Position numbers and translations under genes: made by a program. Shown here in pieces: positions 20,816 to 30,727 of a stretch of DNA of 64,000 nt (position 1 is the first letter of the stretch; each line of letters opens with the position of its first letter). The stretch spans positions 2,029,712 to 2,093,711 of the forward strand of contig JAJEKV010000093.1 in NCBI GenBank assembly GCA_021234155.1, written 5' to 3'. The notes under the pieces were generated by a model that was given only the letters and a program-made list of their open reading frames with translations, made no database searches and was not told where the DNA came from. Source of the stretch: Isoetes taiwanensis (Eukaryota > Streptophyta > Lycopodiopsida > Isoetales > Isoetaceae).

Positions 20816-23800
20816 AAATGGAAGTTGGGTCTTTATTTTTTCGAAGTTTAATTTGGTGATGCCATGTGGCAAGGTTTCTAATCCGGAATGGAAGTTGGGG
20901 TCCATGATTCCGTACAAAATAAAGTTTACAGGTTTAACAGGTCAAAAACAATTTACACCCAAAATCATTCACTGTTATTTTCAACCTGTATACACCTTTA
21001 ATTTCTGATAACAGTGTAACATCAAGAACAACAATTTCTGATATTAAAAGATCACAGTGTAATGTCAAGAACAGCAATATAGAACAGCAATACAACAGTA
21101 TTTTTCATATAGAACAGCAGTATTTTTTACAAAACTATGGGAGCTGTGGAATTGATGTCCAATCTGCAAGCTTCATTTAGCATTCCTGAAACAAGCAAAA
21201 ATAGCAATTAAAAAAATATAGTTTACAAAATTCAATTACAGAAATAGAATGCAAACATTACAATTACAGAAATAGAATGCAAACAGAAATAGAATGCAAA
21301 CACTTACAAGTTTCTAGCAATTATTTCTGCTTCAGATGTGTTGCCAACTTGTATGATCATCTTCTCAATTTTATTTCCTGACAAAACCACATTTCCAGCA
21401 CTACAAACGGGTCTACCATGATGGTCAGAAAAAATAGTGGAAAATGCGCCTCAATTCGGCTTTTCCGGCAAGATAGTATCCAAGTCCTTGCGGTAATCAT
21501 CATCAATTTCAATTGGCAGACTCGAGCAGGGAACCCGAATTAGTGATCTCCTTTAAAGGATTACATAAACCCGGCGGCTTTCTTGGCGAGAATTTGAAGA
21601 TCCGGCCAATCCAGCGGTTAAATTTTCAGCATTGCTATGAAATGAATCGAGAATAGTTCCTACCCATGAAATTACCTCCATAGCGAAGCTTTTAGCGGCG
21701 ACATTTGGCGATCATACCTTTTATATGAGTCCTTATTCTTGTGCCCGATGAATTGACATGCCTACCTCAATTGGTACACGGCCGCGACATTTGTGTAATG
21801 GCGGGTACTCCTACAACTTTTGTTTGTAAAATGCCCCTCAATCCGGACATCTACCATGTCTTTCAACCATGGAAATTGTTTTCTTGGACACATGACTAAC
21901 ATTATACCAGATCCATGTTCTTGGGGTTTATAGCTGGGAGAAGACAGTCCACCAATCTTGTCCTTGACTTCATGCTGGCGGAAGATGACTCAATAGATGC
22001 TTCCAAGTATCAATTACATCAAGTTCATAACACCTAACAGGGCTCTCTAAAAATCCTCTGGTTTGCATTTATTCATTCCACCATGCCGGTTTTTGCTAGT
22101 AGTCTCCGGAAATTATTCTATATAATCCTTAACACAATCTTTATCAACATTGAATTGGAAATCCGCGGACCTTGGATAATTCTTGTCACCTCGGATCAAA
22201 ATCTAGTCATGCGGTAGAATCACGAACCTTTTTTGCAAACCCGGTACCGGTATTAACTTGGTGCATTGGATCGCCAAGATCATCTCTGATCGGACTTCTT
22301 GAGGATATCACTCTTCGGCGCTTGGGAAGAAAAACCGGCCATGAACTCTGCATTGATAATTCCAATCGCCCTCACCTTCAAAAACTTGATATCGTGAAAC
22401 ATATCAATTATCTTTTCTTCTGCTTGGTATTCAATTGTACAATGTCTTGTGCTCATTTGAAGAATCCTATTAAAACTTCGGAAAAGATTCTGGCCCTGAA
22501 ATTATAACATTCAAAATTTATATACTAGAACTAGAAATATTCAAACTAAAATAAAAATGATAGAAACTTCGTATCCGTGGATACTTGACTCCATCAAGCC
22601 GTTTATGCATAAAGAAAGAATGGCTCGGCATTTCAGCAAGCTCGTCGAGTGGAATCTCTTCTATTTCTCTATCAATTTTACGCCCAACATGTAACCTCCC
22701 GCATCAAATCTACCCCGGCCCAATCGTCCTTAGGTTGTGATGCATTGTTTCCCTAAGCATTGACCTTCTCCATCAATTCCGGATCCAATTCCCTAAATCC
22801 ACCAATCTTTAAGGCTCTCTCTTTCCAGACGACGATCGGGATTAATCTTAGAAATACTTGTTTTATCTTGATCTTCTTTGAATCGATCGAAATAATGGCG
22901 AAACACTTGTGTCTTTTCCATTATCTTTTGATTTATTCTCAACACAAAGAGCCAAGACTAAAGGGAGCTTCAAATGAAGCGCTATTTTGCACTACTTCTA
23001 GAAAAATGACCTATTGTAAGTATAAGATGCAAATTAAAATACAAAAACAAAAACGGACACGAAGCACAAAATGTCTCCATAAGCGGTAATAGAGCTTCCA
23101 TTGATACTGCATGCATCAAACTAGTTGTTAAAATTCCATAAACTATCATGATTCAACTAAAACATACCTTCAAAGTACTTGAACCAAGTTTTTAAGTGTA
23201 ATACCATGTTGCTAGCATCGCCATGCATAAGAACTCTCTATTCGTAGAAATTTATACACAATAAAGCAAGAAAAATGCGGACTTACGGGATATTTCATGG
23301 CGGCCGAGACTTACGGTTCGTCAAAGACATGGGATCAGACTTCTTATTCGTCAAAGACATCATATTCTGACTGCATGAACATAAACACTATTTAAGAACC
23401 ATTGCTTGCTAAAATCTTCAAGAAAACACAAACATATTAAGCAATCATGCACCTACCTTGAGAATCGCTCAATGTTGATGGAAGGGCGCCCTCAAAACCT
23501 CTGGATCGAAACTTTTTATTAGAAAGAATGAAATCAATGAAATGAGCTGTAAAATCATAAAAAATACTGAAGTAGTAACTAAATCTTGAAATATAACTCC
23601 TTGAGTAGCATTTCTTCTTTGAAGAACAACCATTCATCACTAAAAGAATCAGGAAAACAAAAAAAAGATGCAAGAAAAATCGCATCAATGCCTTGACATG
23701 CTTGATTTGGCGGCGCAATGGCCTTAAGCCCTCCCGAAGACCATATTTACGTGTAGAAAGGAGGAAGGGGAAGGGGAGTGAAGCGGGGCAGCTCCACAGC

Positions 23801-23929
23801 GCCATGGCGGGCGAGCTCCTCCAAAACGTCGTTGGTGTGAGGTCTTCCTCTACGGAAAATGACAAAAGCTGTCAAAAAAAGAACAAAAAAAACAAAAATA
23901 CAATTTTTGAACGACCCAACTTCCATTTT
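20816..23929 (-). mobile_element. TIR element E2, 3.1 kb, copy B only
   Basis: Perfect 17-bp terminal inverted repeats AAAATGGAAGTTGGGTC: left at about 20815-20831, right (inverted) at 23913-23929. Copy A has the uninterrupted site at about 1434-1441. The left subterminal region shares motifs and spacing with E1 (GTGGCAAGG, GGAAT, AAGTTGGG, ATTCCG), so both are one family, with E2 the longer member. It contains a minus-strand multi-block gene, described separately. The superfamily is not assigned: no transposase DDE motif was recognised and the target duplication is short (ACA). Confidence 0.72.
20930..23830 (-). pseudogene. Unrecognised multi-exon gene carried by E2
   Basis: Reading the minus strand from the right end, an ATG in good context at about 23807 starts MALWSCPASLPFPFLLSTRK, then YGLREGLRPLRRQIKHVKAL, an organelle-transit-like start. 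Coding-like blocks follow in shifted frames: ESLKIGGFRELDPELMEKV (about 22800), REIEEIPLDELAEMPSHSFF (about 22660), CYELDVIDTWKHLLSHLPPA (about 22000), FPWLKDMVDVRIEGHFTN (about 21860), and DHHGRPVCSAGNVVLSGNKI then GNTSEAEIIARNL (about 21420-21320), the last ending at a GTAAGT-like donor. I do not recognise the family. It could be a divergent transposase or a captured host gene with an RNase H-like end. Confidence 0.42.
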
Positions 23930-24040
23930 GTTGGGGAATGAAAGGGGTAAGCCCCTTTCCGGTTTGGAAGGGACCCCCTCCCGGTTGCCGGTGGGTCAGG
24001 ACCCCTTCCAAGGAGGAAAACTCCCCTTCCATTCCCCAAT
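23930..24040 (+). mobile_element. GC-rich hairpin (foldback) at the right end of E2
   Basis: Arms GTTGGGGAATGAAAGGGG (23930-23947) and CCCCTTCCATTCCCCAAT (24023-24040) pair with one mismatch. The loop holds CTCCCGG and GCCGG, as in the hairpin at 6611-6735. The first bases TGTT (overlapping the TIR end) are inverse to the host AACA left of E2, and ACA follows the right arm. E2 plus hairpin form a single block missing from copy A. Confidence 0.72.
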
Positions 24041-24838
24041 ACATCTGCTTTGATATTCTATGTTTCAAGCTTGAAGTTTGTGCTTCGTATTGTGCATACA
24101 TTTTAAAAATGTTTGTCTTCACTAGATGCATTTATGTTCTATCACCAAGTTCACGTTCATTAGATCATAAATATTTATTGTTAATAAGGATATAGTAGTA
24201 ATAACACAAAGAAGATTGGAAAAAAAACATTATATATAAGGAAAGGACTACTTTGTAATGCATTTTTTGGCATGTAAATGTATGATATGGGTTTGCATTT
24301 CCTTACCATTGACTAGTCGTATTACAAGGGGTTTATGATATAAATGTGTATTTATACAATAGGTTTTTGGGTTACATGAGTAATCACGGATAGCATATCC
24401 ACCTATAGTATAGGTGAACCCTGAGGGGTAAACTACATGGTTTTTGTTTTTGGCAATTGGTAATTCCTTTGAAACTAAATATTTTGCATAAACAACATAG
24501 GAGCACTTTGAGTGTAGAAATACAGCAGAAAAGCACACATCAGTGACTAGCCTTAATGTTATGTTTACCAAAGGAGTTTGTTTTTCTTTTAAGAAAGTTT
24601 TTCATAGAACCACCTTGTTCTTAGCCTTTTCATCTTTTTCTAGATTACCTCTTTGAACAAATAGAATTTCATGTTCATAGATGAACTCAACTAGATTGAA
24701 TCTGACCATTCAATCCTATATCATACATGTGCAATTTCACATATTTGCTACAAATATAATACGTGGTTGCGAATATTTCAAGTGGCTGCATTTTGACGAG
24801 TAAATATGTTACCATGTATATCATTTAACTACTGATAG

Positions 24839-25615
24839 TGTTAGATTTTTGTGTAATAAAGCAATACCTTTGGTACAATTGAACAAACGAAATACTAAGA
24901 CTTGTATTTCTTTAGACAATATTTTCAACAAGGCATAAAGAAGATAAAGGTTATATACTTAAACCCAAAGCATAGAATTCAATTCACAAGTGCCATTGTT
25001 AACCTTTGCTTAAATATAGCTCAATCCTTAAGGATTCAATGAAAAACTTATCGAACAAACTTCAAAATAAAACCTCAAAGGTAATCTGCCCTTCTTCAAT
25101 ACTTCGTGCAGCTCAAATCCGAAACCTGCCCTAACTATACATCTTAGGGTTTAAATTGAATCAGTTCCGGCTCCATAGCCGGACCGATCTCACTGTTCAC
25201 AGCTTTGGCAAGGTCTCATTAGACCGCCATTTTGAATCGAAAATGGCTCCAACAAATATGGCCGACCTTGCTGTATTTCTAAATATATGTTTAATGGTTT
25301 CAAACCTTGAACCACTAATATGTACATCGAACCCTTATTATTTACAACCATTAGAAATTTAATGGTTCTTCAAGAATGTGTTCCCCATCATATATATACA
25401 GGTGTAAGATCTCTTTATCCATGAGCTTCATGACTCTCAGTATCTTCACAATTAAAGTTGAGTTTATTCAAGCAAACTCCCTGCACTGCTATATCCCTGT
25501 CAATTCAGTCTAGGCAAGTTTCATAATTTCATTTCACAGCTTCAGTTCTTACTGCAATATCTTACACACATAGATTATGATATGAATCAAGATTGGCAAA
25601 TTATAATTTCTAACA
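24839..25615 (-). repeat. Copia 3' LTR
   Basis: Starts TGTTAG and ends CTAACA on the plus strand. It is nearly identical to 29949-30722. Clear differences from its partner sit at CAG/CTG contexts, for example GCAGCTC here against GCGGCTC at about 30213. Confidence 0.95.
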
Positions 25616-26218
25616 TTCCCCTTTCATATCATAATCTCTGACATCCTTGCAATTCAATTCTTCTGCTAATTTTGTGAACCTGCTATAACTCAAACTTTTT
25701 GTAAAGATGTCTGCCAACTGATTTTCTGAACTTATGTAGGTCAGTACAATTATACCTTTGTTTACCAATTCTCTAATGAAGTGCATTTCCATCTCAATAT
25801 GCTTTGTCCTCTCATGCATAACAGGGTTCTTGCACATGGCAATGCAACTTTGATTATCACAAAACAAGGATGTTCCCCCTTTCTGCATAATTCCCAGCTC
25901 ATTCAAGAATCTTCTGCTCCAGATTATTTCTTTACTTGTTAAGGTTGTAGCTGCATATTCAGACTCTGCAGTGGATAGAGCTATGGAAGATTGTTTTTTC
26001 GTTCTCCAACAAACTGGTCCACCACCAAAGATTAGCACATACCCTGAGGTTGATTTCCTCTCGTCCACATCCCCACACCAGTCTGCATCAGAATATGCTC
26101 TAAGTTCCAGATTTTTCCCACAGTAAGAAATACCTGTAGTTTTGGTTCCCTTTAAGAATCTTAGCACCTTCTTTCTTTGCCAACCGATTGCCTTTTCCAC
26201 TGGATTCTTGTTATACAC
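25610..26218 (-). CDS. Copia RNase H
   Basis: A 202-residue frame with the copia RNase H set: AYSDADWCGD, KSTSGYVL, the Glu in STAESEYAA, and the Asp in LFCDNQSCIA, followed by KHIEMEMHFIRE and the C-terminal QLADIFTK. It removes the RNA strand during reverse transcription. It overlaps the upstream frame by a few bases in a different register and runs into the 3' LTR. Confidence 0.93.
   Translation of the reverse strand: MYNKNPVEKAIGWQRKKVLRFLKGTKTTGISYCGKNLELRAYSDADWCGDVDERKSTSGYVLIFGGGPVCWRTKKQSSIALSTAESEYAATTLTSKEIIWSRRFLNELGIMQKGGTSLFCDNQSCIAMCKNPVMHERTKHIEMEMHFIRELVNKGIIVLTYISSENQLADIFTKSLSYSRFTKLAEELNCKDVRDYDMKGEC
25616..25625 (-). other. Copia polypurine tract
   Basis: On the minus strand GAAAGGGGAA sits immediately before the 3' LTR, the expected primer for plus-strand DNA synthesis. 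Confidence 0.85.
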
Positions 26219-28364
26219 TGCTTAACATATTTACTATGAACGTTATATCTGGTCTGGTATGATTGGCAATATGCAGCAGACTACCAACCAATTGTCTATA
26301 GGGTATTCTTTCCATTTCTTCCTTTTCTTGGTCATTCCTTGGACACATCTGCTTTGAAAGTTTTTCCCCAACTGTTACTGGAATTTTCACTGAGTTGCAA
26401 TCTTGCATTTTAAATTTCTCAAGTAGAGAATCTATGTATTTTTCCTGATACAATGAAATCCTTCTTCTTTCTCTGTCTCTTTTGATTTGAATTCCTAGGA
26501 ATTTAGACATTTCCCCTAAATCTGTCATTTTGTATTTCTCCTCCAAAATTTTCTTGCAATGTTTCAAGATATTCATGCTACTTGCTGCTAGCACACAGTC
26601 ATCTACATAGATGGCAACTATGCAAATGTCTTCTCCTTCTTTAAGTACATAAACATTTCCATCATTTTCAAGTTTCATAAGTCCTTTTTCTTTCAAATAA
26701 CTGTCAATGCACTTATACCATTGTCTAGGAGCCTGTTTTAACCCATAGACTGCCTTTTTTAATTTCCAAACCTTGTTTTTTCCATTTTCAAATCCCTGTG
26801 CTTGTTTCATATACACTTCCTCATCAAGATCTGCATTTAAGAAGGCCGTGCATACATCCATGTGATGTAATTCCATGTCTAGAGCGTTTGCCATAGCTAT
26901 AATCATTCTAATGCTGGACATTTTCACTACTGGAGAATATGTCTCCTCAAAATCTATACCCTTTTGCTGAGAATATCCCTGAGCAACCAATCTAGCCTTG
27001 TACTTAGGAGTACCATCAGAATTTTGCTTAAGTTTAAAAATCCATTTATTTCCAATTGCTTGTTTCCCTTTTGGAAGATCTGCCATTTCATATGTTGTTG
27101 TTCTTTCAAATGACTCCATTTCTTCATTCATTGCTATTTTCCAATTATCACACTCATGGCTATTCATGGCATCTTCAAAACTTTCTGGCACGCCTGTTTC
27201 CAATATTATTAAAGCCTCTGACTCAATCTCAAGATTCTTTTCAAGTCTGCCACTTCTACCATCTTCTTTTCTTCCATATTTATGCATGTCAGGATTTAAT
27301 TCTTCCTTCAATCTTTCTCCCTCAGATTTTCTTTTCTTATCTCTTTTTCCGGCCTCCAAATTTTGTTCTCTACCCTCTTGTGTTGCTTGTTCTTCCATTT
27401 CTCGTGTTACATTTTCCTTTGTCAACCTATTTTCAATGTTTTCTTTTTCATTATGACTGATCATATCTGTATTTTCCTCATCTGAATCCATAATGTTGAC
27501 TGTTTCCATTATTTTCTTTTCTGTACTTTGTTGCTCCTCAACTGCTGTGATTTCTGAATTTTCCCCTGTCATCTCATAATTCATTTTAGGCTTGTACAGC
27601 TGACTTTCTACAAAAGTAACATCCCTACTTATCAAAATGTTTCTTTTTGCTGGGTTGTACATTCTGTAGCCCTTTGAATTCTCGTCATAACCTACCAGGT
27701 AAGTTATTGTTGATCTATTGTCCAACTTTTGCCTCAACTCTTCTGGAACATGTGTGTATCCCAAGCATCCATATGCCTTATACTTTTCATAATTTGGTTC
27801 TTTACCAGACCACACCAATTCTGGTGTTTTTCCTTTTAGCCCCTTTGAAGGCAACACATTATGCATTTCTACTGCTGTTTTTACAGCCTCCTCCCAAAGG
27901 AAATTGGGAAGCCCTGCATGCTTAAGCATGGCCCTAGTAGCATTTAAAATTGTTTTATTCATTCTCTCTGCCACTCCATTTTGCTGGGGCGTATAGCTAC
28001 ATGTATATTGTCTTTTAATGCCCTTATTTATGCAATAACTCACAAATTTGGAAGACATGTACTCACCTCCCCTATCAGATCGAACACACTTGATCTTTCT
28101 CCCTGTTGAGCATTCCACCTCGGCAGCAAATCCTTTGAAAGCTTCAAAGGCTAAATCCTTGGTTTTAAGGCAATAAATTCTTGTCTTTCTACTGAGATCA
28201 TCTACAAATGTAATGAAATAACGTTTCCCAGATATGCCTGTCACATTCAGAGGTCCACAGATGTCAGTATGTATTAATTCTAGAATGTCCTTTGCATTTC
28301 TTTTGGCTTTGGTGAAAATGACTCTTTGTGCTTTCCCAACATACATCCTTGCACACAAATTCAT
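26211..28364 (-). CDS. Copia integrase core and reverse transcriptase
   Basis: A 717-residue open frame. The integrase core has its acidic triad in HTDICGPLN, SDRGGEYMS and NGVAERMN. An acidic linker (about residues 270-390) leads to the reverse transcriptase: KWIFKLKQNSDGTPKYKARL, then DVCTAFLNADLDEEVYM, then the catalytic YVDD in AIYVDDCVLAAS, then GSLLHIANHTRPDITF. It inserts and copies the element in virus-like particles. It ends seven bases past the start of the RNase H frame, so a single indel separates them. Catalytic residues are intact, in keeping with a young copy. Confidence 0.93.
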   Translation of the reverse strand: MNLCARMYVGKAQRVIFTKAKRNAKDILELIHTDICGPLNVTGISGKRYFITFVDDLSRKTRIYCLKTKDLAFEAFKGFAAEVECSTGRKIKCVRSDRGGEYMSSKFVSYCINKGIKRQYTCSYTPQQNGVAERMNKTILNATRAMLKHAGLPNFLWEEAVKTAVEMHNVLPSKGLKGKTPELVWSGKEPNYEKYKAYGCLGYTHVPEELRQKLDNRSTITYLVGYDENSKGYRMYNPAKRNILISRDVTFVESQLYKPKMNYEMTGENSEITAVEEQQSTEKKIMETVNIMDSDEENTDMISHNEKENIENRLTKENVTREMEEQATQEGREQNLEAGKRDKKRKSEGERLKEELNPDMHKYGRKEDGRSGRLEKNLEIESEALIILETGVPESFEDAMNSHECDNWKIAMNEEMESFERTTTYEMADLPKGKQAIGNKWIFKLKQNSDGTPKYKARLVAQGYSQQKGIDFEETYSPVVKMSSIRMIIAMANALDMELHHMDVCTAFLNADLDEEVYMKQAQGFENGKNKVWKLKKAVYGLKQAPRQWYKCIDSYLKEKGLMKLENDGNVYVLKEGEDICIVAIYVDDCVLAASSMNILKHCKKILEEKYKMTDLGEMSKFLGIQIKRDRERRRISLYQEKYIDSLLEKFKMQDCNSVKIPVTVGEKLSKQMCPRNDQEKEEMERIPYRQLVGSLLHIANHTRPDITFIVNMLSSV

Positions 28365-28562
28365 TTTATTTTCTTTAATACCGTTGAATTTATCCAGCCT
28401 TGTTTAATCATGGTTTCTATATTTCTGACATTTGTATGTCCAAGTCTCTCATGCCATAGTTCAATGTTGGGATTTGTTGCTAGGTTTACGCTTGCAAAAC
28501 AATTTGAACTGATTCCAAACAGATTTCCAACACGTCTTCCAAGGAATTTTAATTCATTGCCT
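28365..28562 (-). pseudogene. Copia gag-pre-integrase (HHCC) segment in a third frame
   Basis: The zinc-binding N-terminus of the integrase reads LWHERLGHTNVRNIETM, then a stop at about 28372, then ICVQGCMLGKHKESF, giving the H-H-C-C set. It connects the protease frame to the integrase core frame. One indel on each side would restore a single polyprotein. Confidence 0.82.
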
Positions 28563-29893
28563 TCAAAACACTACGATTGCAAATTTGTTCAAAACCACCT
28601 TGAATCCCATATCAACCAGCTGAGCTATGGAGATCAAGTTCCTAACTAAACGAGGAACACAAAGAACATTTTGCAGATTTACTTTATTTCCCTTCAAATC
28701 AAATAATTCAAGCACCCCTACATCTTCTATTCTTTGTAAATTTCCATTCCCCACTTGGATATGTCCTCCTCCATTTCCTTTGCATTCCTTTAAGATTTTT
28801 GTTGTGCATGCAATGGTTTTCTCAGCTCCACTATCTAAAATTAGAAGATCATCATCATTAGATCTATTTTCACATGTAGCAAAGATTGAATTGCTTACCT
28901 CGTCTTCTTCATCTCCAGTTTCTTCTTCCAACGGGACTTCTTCTGCTATGTGAGTTTCAGAATTTGCTTTCCTCCCTCTTCCCCTTCCCCTGCCTCTAAA
29001 GCTTTGGTTTCCCCTTCCTCCCCTAGTTTTGGCTTTGAAGTTATCCTTTGGGGAAGAGCAATTTGAAGCATAGTGACCTCGTCCTCCACAATTGTAACAA
29101 TTTATCTCCTTTGAAAGCTTAGGGCAATTGATCTTAATATGGCCATATTCATTGCAGTTAAAGCATGGACCTGTCTTACCTCCTTGGCGTGTCTCAAACT
29201 TACCCTTCCCTTTTGCCATTAAGATCTGACTTGTATCTTCCTCCTCTAAAACTCGGTTCTGCTCAAGCTCAGTCTTGAGCATTCTCTCTGCTTCAATTCT
29301 TGTTGTTGCAATGGTTCTAATGAAGATAGCAATATTACCTAAATTTGCCACTGCTCTTGAGATGGCCAGGACCTGCTGCTGCTGTGAATAAATCACTCCT
29401 GCTCCTTCCAAATCTGCTATAATATTGTCAAAGTTTTGAAAAAAATCATTGACATTATCTTTTTCATGGAACTTCAGTCTCCTTAGTTCATTCTCTAATA
29501 AATCAATCTGAGATGATGTCTTGGCTTCATACGTGGTTAACATATAGTTCCACATTTGTTTGGGACTCAAACCTCTTAGTTTCAACACGATTCCAGCACT
29601 AACTTTACTCATAATGATACCTTGAGCTTCACGAACTTTTTGCCTTTGTCGACCACGGTACGCTCCGGATGTTACCACCGACTTCTTACGCCCTTTATGC
29701 GTTCTTCATTTGTAGAAGAACTTTCACCACCATTAACCTCAGCTACCATTCTTCTAGAAGACACCCTGCTGGTTTCCCCTTCTGAAGGTGCAATAAGATC
29801 CCACAGATCTTCTACTTGAAGCACATGCTTCACTTTCTCCTTCCACACTTGGAAGCCAGAATCCCCTTTGAACACATCTATTGCATTCAACAA
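28563..29893 (-). pseudogene. Copia gag and aspartic protease
   Basis: The gag start (29893 down to about 29680) reads FKGDSGFQVWKEKVKHVLQV, then EDLWDLI, typical of copia gag. After a frameshift the frame continues for 371 residues: a gag domain (LSPKQMWNYMLTTYEAK), two CX2CX4HX4C zinc knuckles (CFNCNEYGHIKINC, then CYNCGGRGHYASNC), an Arg/Gly-rich stretch, and the protease active site LILDSGAEKTI. The frame stops at 28563 just after the protease. Gag packages the element RNA and the protease cuts the polyprotein. A more upstream start (MSSDLVNW, about 29915) in another frame is possible. Confidence 0.9.
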
Positions 29894-29932
29894 TCCAATT
29901 TACCAAATCGCTGGACATTACGCCTCTGACGC

Positions 29933-29947
29933 GACTCACGATACCAA
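29933..29947 (-). other. Copia primer-binding site (initiator tRNA-Met type)
   Basis: The minus strand reads TGGTATCGTGAGTC directly inside the 5' LTR. Plant copia sites complementary to initiator tRNA-Met read TGGTATCAGAGC. The inner CAGAG appears here as CGTGAG, the same change seen in two other elements of this window. Confidence 0.8.
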
Positions 29948-29948
29948 A

Positions 29949-30722
29949 AGTTAGATTTTGTGTAATAAAGCAATACCTTTGGTACAATTGAACAAACGAA
30001 ATACTAAGACTTGTATTTCTTTAGACAATATTTTCAACAAGGCATAAAGAAGATAAAGGTTATATACTTAAACCCAAAGCATAGAATTCAATTCACAAGT
30101 GCCATTGTTAACCTTTGCTTAAATATAGCTCAATCCTTAAGGATTCAATGAAAAACTTATCGAACAAACTTCAAAATAAAACCTCAAAAGGTAATGCCCT
30201 TCTTCAATACTTAAATGCGGCTCAAATCAAAACACTGCCCTAACTATACATCTTAGGGTTTAAATTGAATCGAGTTCGGCTCCATAGCGGACCGATCCAA
30301 CATTCCTGACTTTGGCAAGGTCTCATTAGACCGCCATTTTGAATCGAAAATGGCTCCAACAAATATGGCCGACCTTGCTGTATTTCTAAATATATGTTTA
30401 ATGGTTTCAAACCTTGAACCACTAATATGTACATCGAACCCTTATTATTTACAACCATTAGAAATTTAATGGTTCTTCAAGAATGTGTTCCCCATCATAT
30501 ATATACAGGTGTAAGATCTCTTTATCCATGAGCTTCATGACTCTCAGTATCTTCACAATTAAAGTTGAGTTTATTCAAGCAAACTCCCTGCACTGCTATA
30601 TCCCTGTCAATTCAGTCTAGGCAAGTTTCATAATTTCATTTCACAGCTTCAGTTCTTACTGCAATATCTTACACACATAGATTATGATATGAATCAAGAT
30701 TGGCAAATTATAATTTCTAACA
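29949..30722 (-). repeat. Copia 5' LTR
   Basis: Upstream LTR relative to the minus-strand genes. Its inner terminus reads AGTTAG where TGTTAG is expected. The outer terminus CTAACA is followed by the target duplication GATAG. Confidence 0.94.
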
Positions 30723-30727
30723 GATAG

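Larger units (their letters stand above)
24839..30722 (-). mobile_element. Ty1-copia retrotransposon, copy B only
   Basis: A complete 5.9-kb element with two LTRs of about 775 bp and a perfect 5-bp target duplication GATAG (24834-24838 and 30723-30727). Copy A shows the empty site at 2222-2226. Gene order on the minus strand is gag, protease, integrase, reverse transcriptase, RNase H, which is the copia order. The LTRs are almost identical except at CTG/CAG sites, so the insertion is young and later than the duplication. Frame breaks at about 29680, 28563, 28368 and 26214 separate otherwise long open frames. Confidence 0.97.

Noticed and set aside
26998-27925. Plus-strand frames opposite the copia integrase-RT
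   Set aside because: They are shadows of the conserved minus-strand frame, with no start context or motif.
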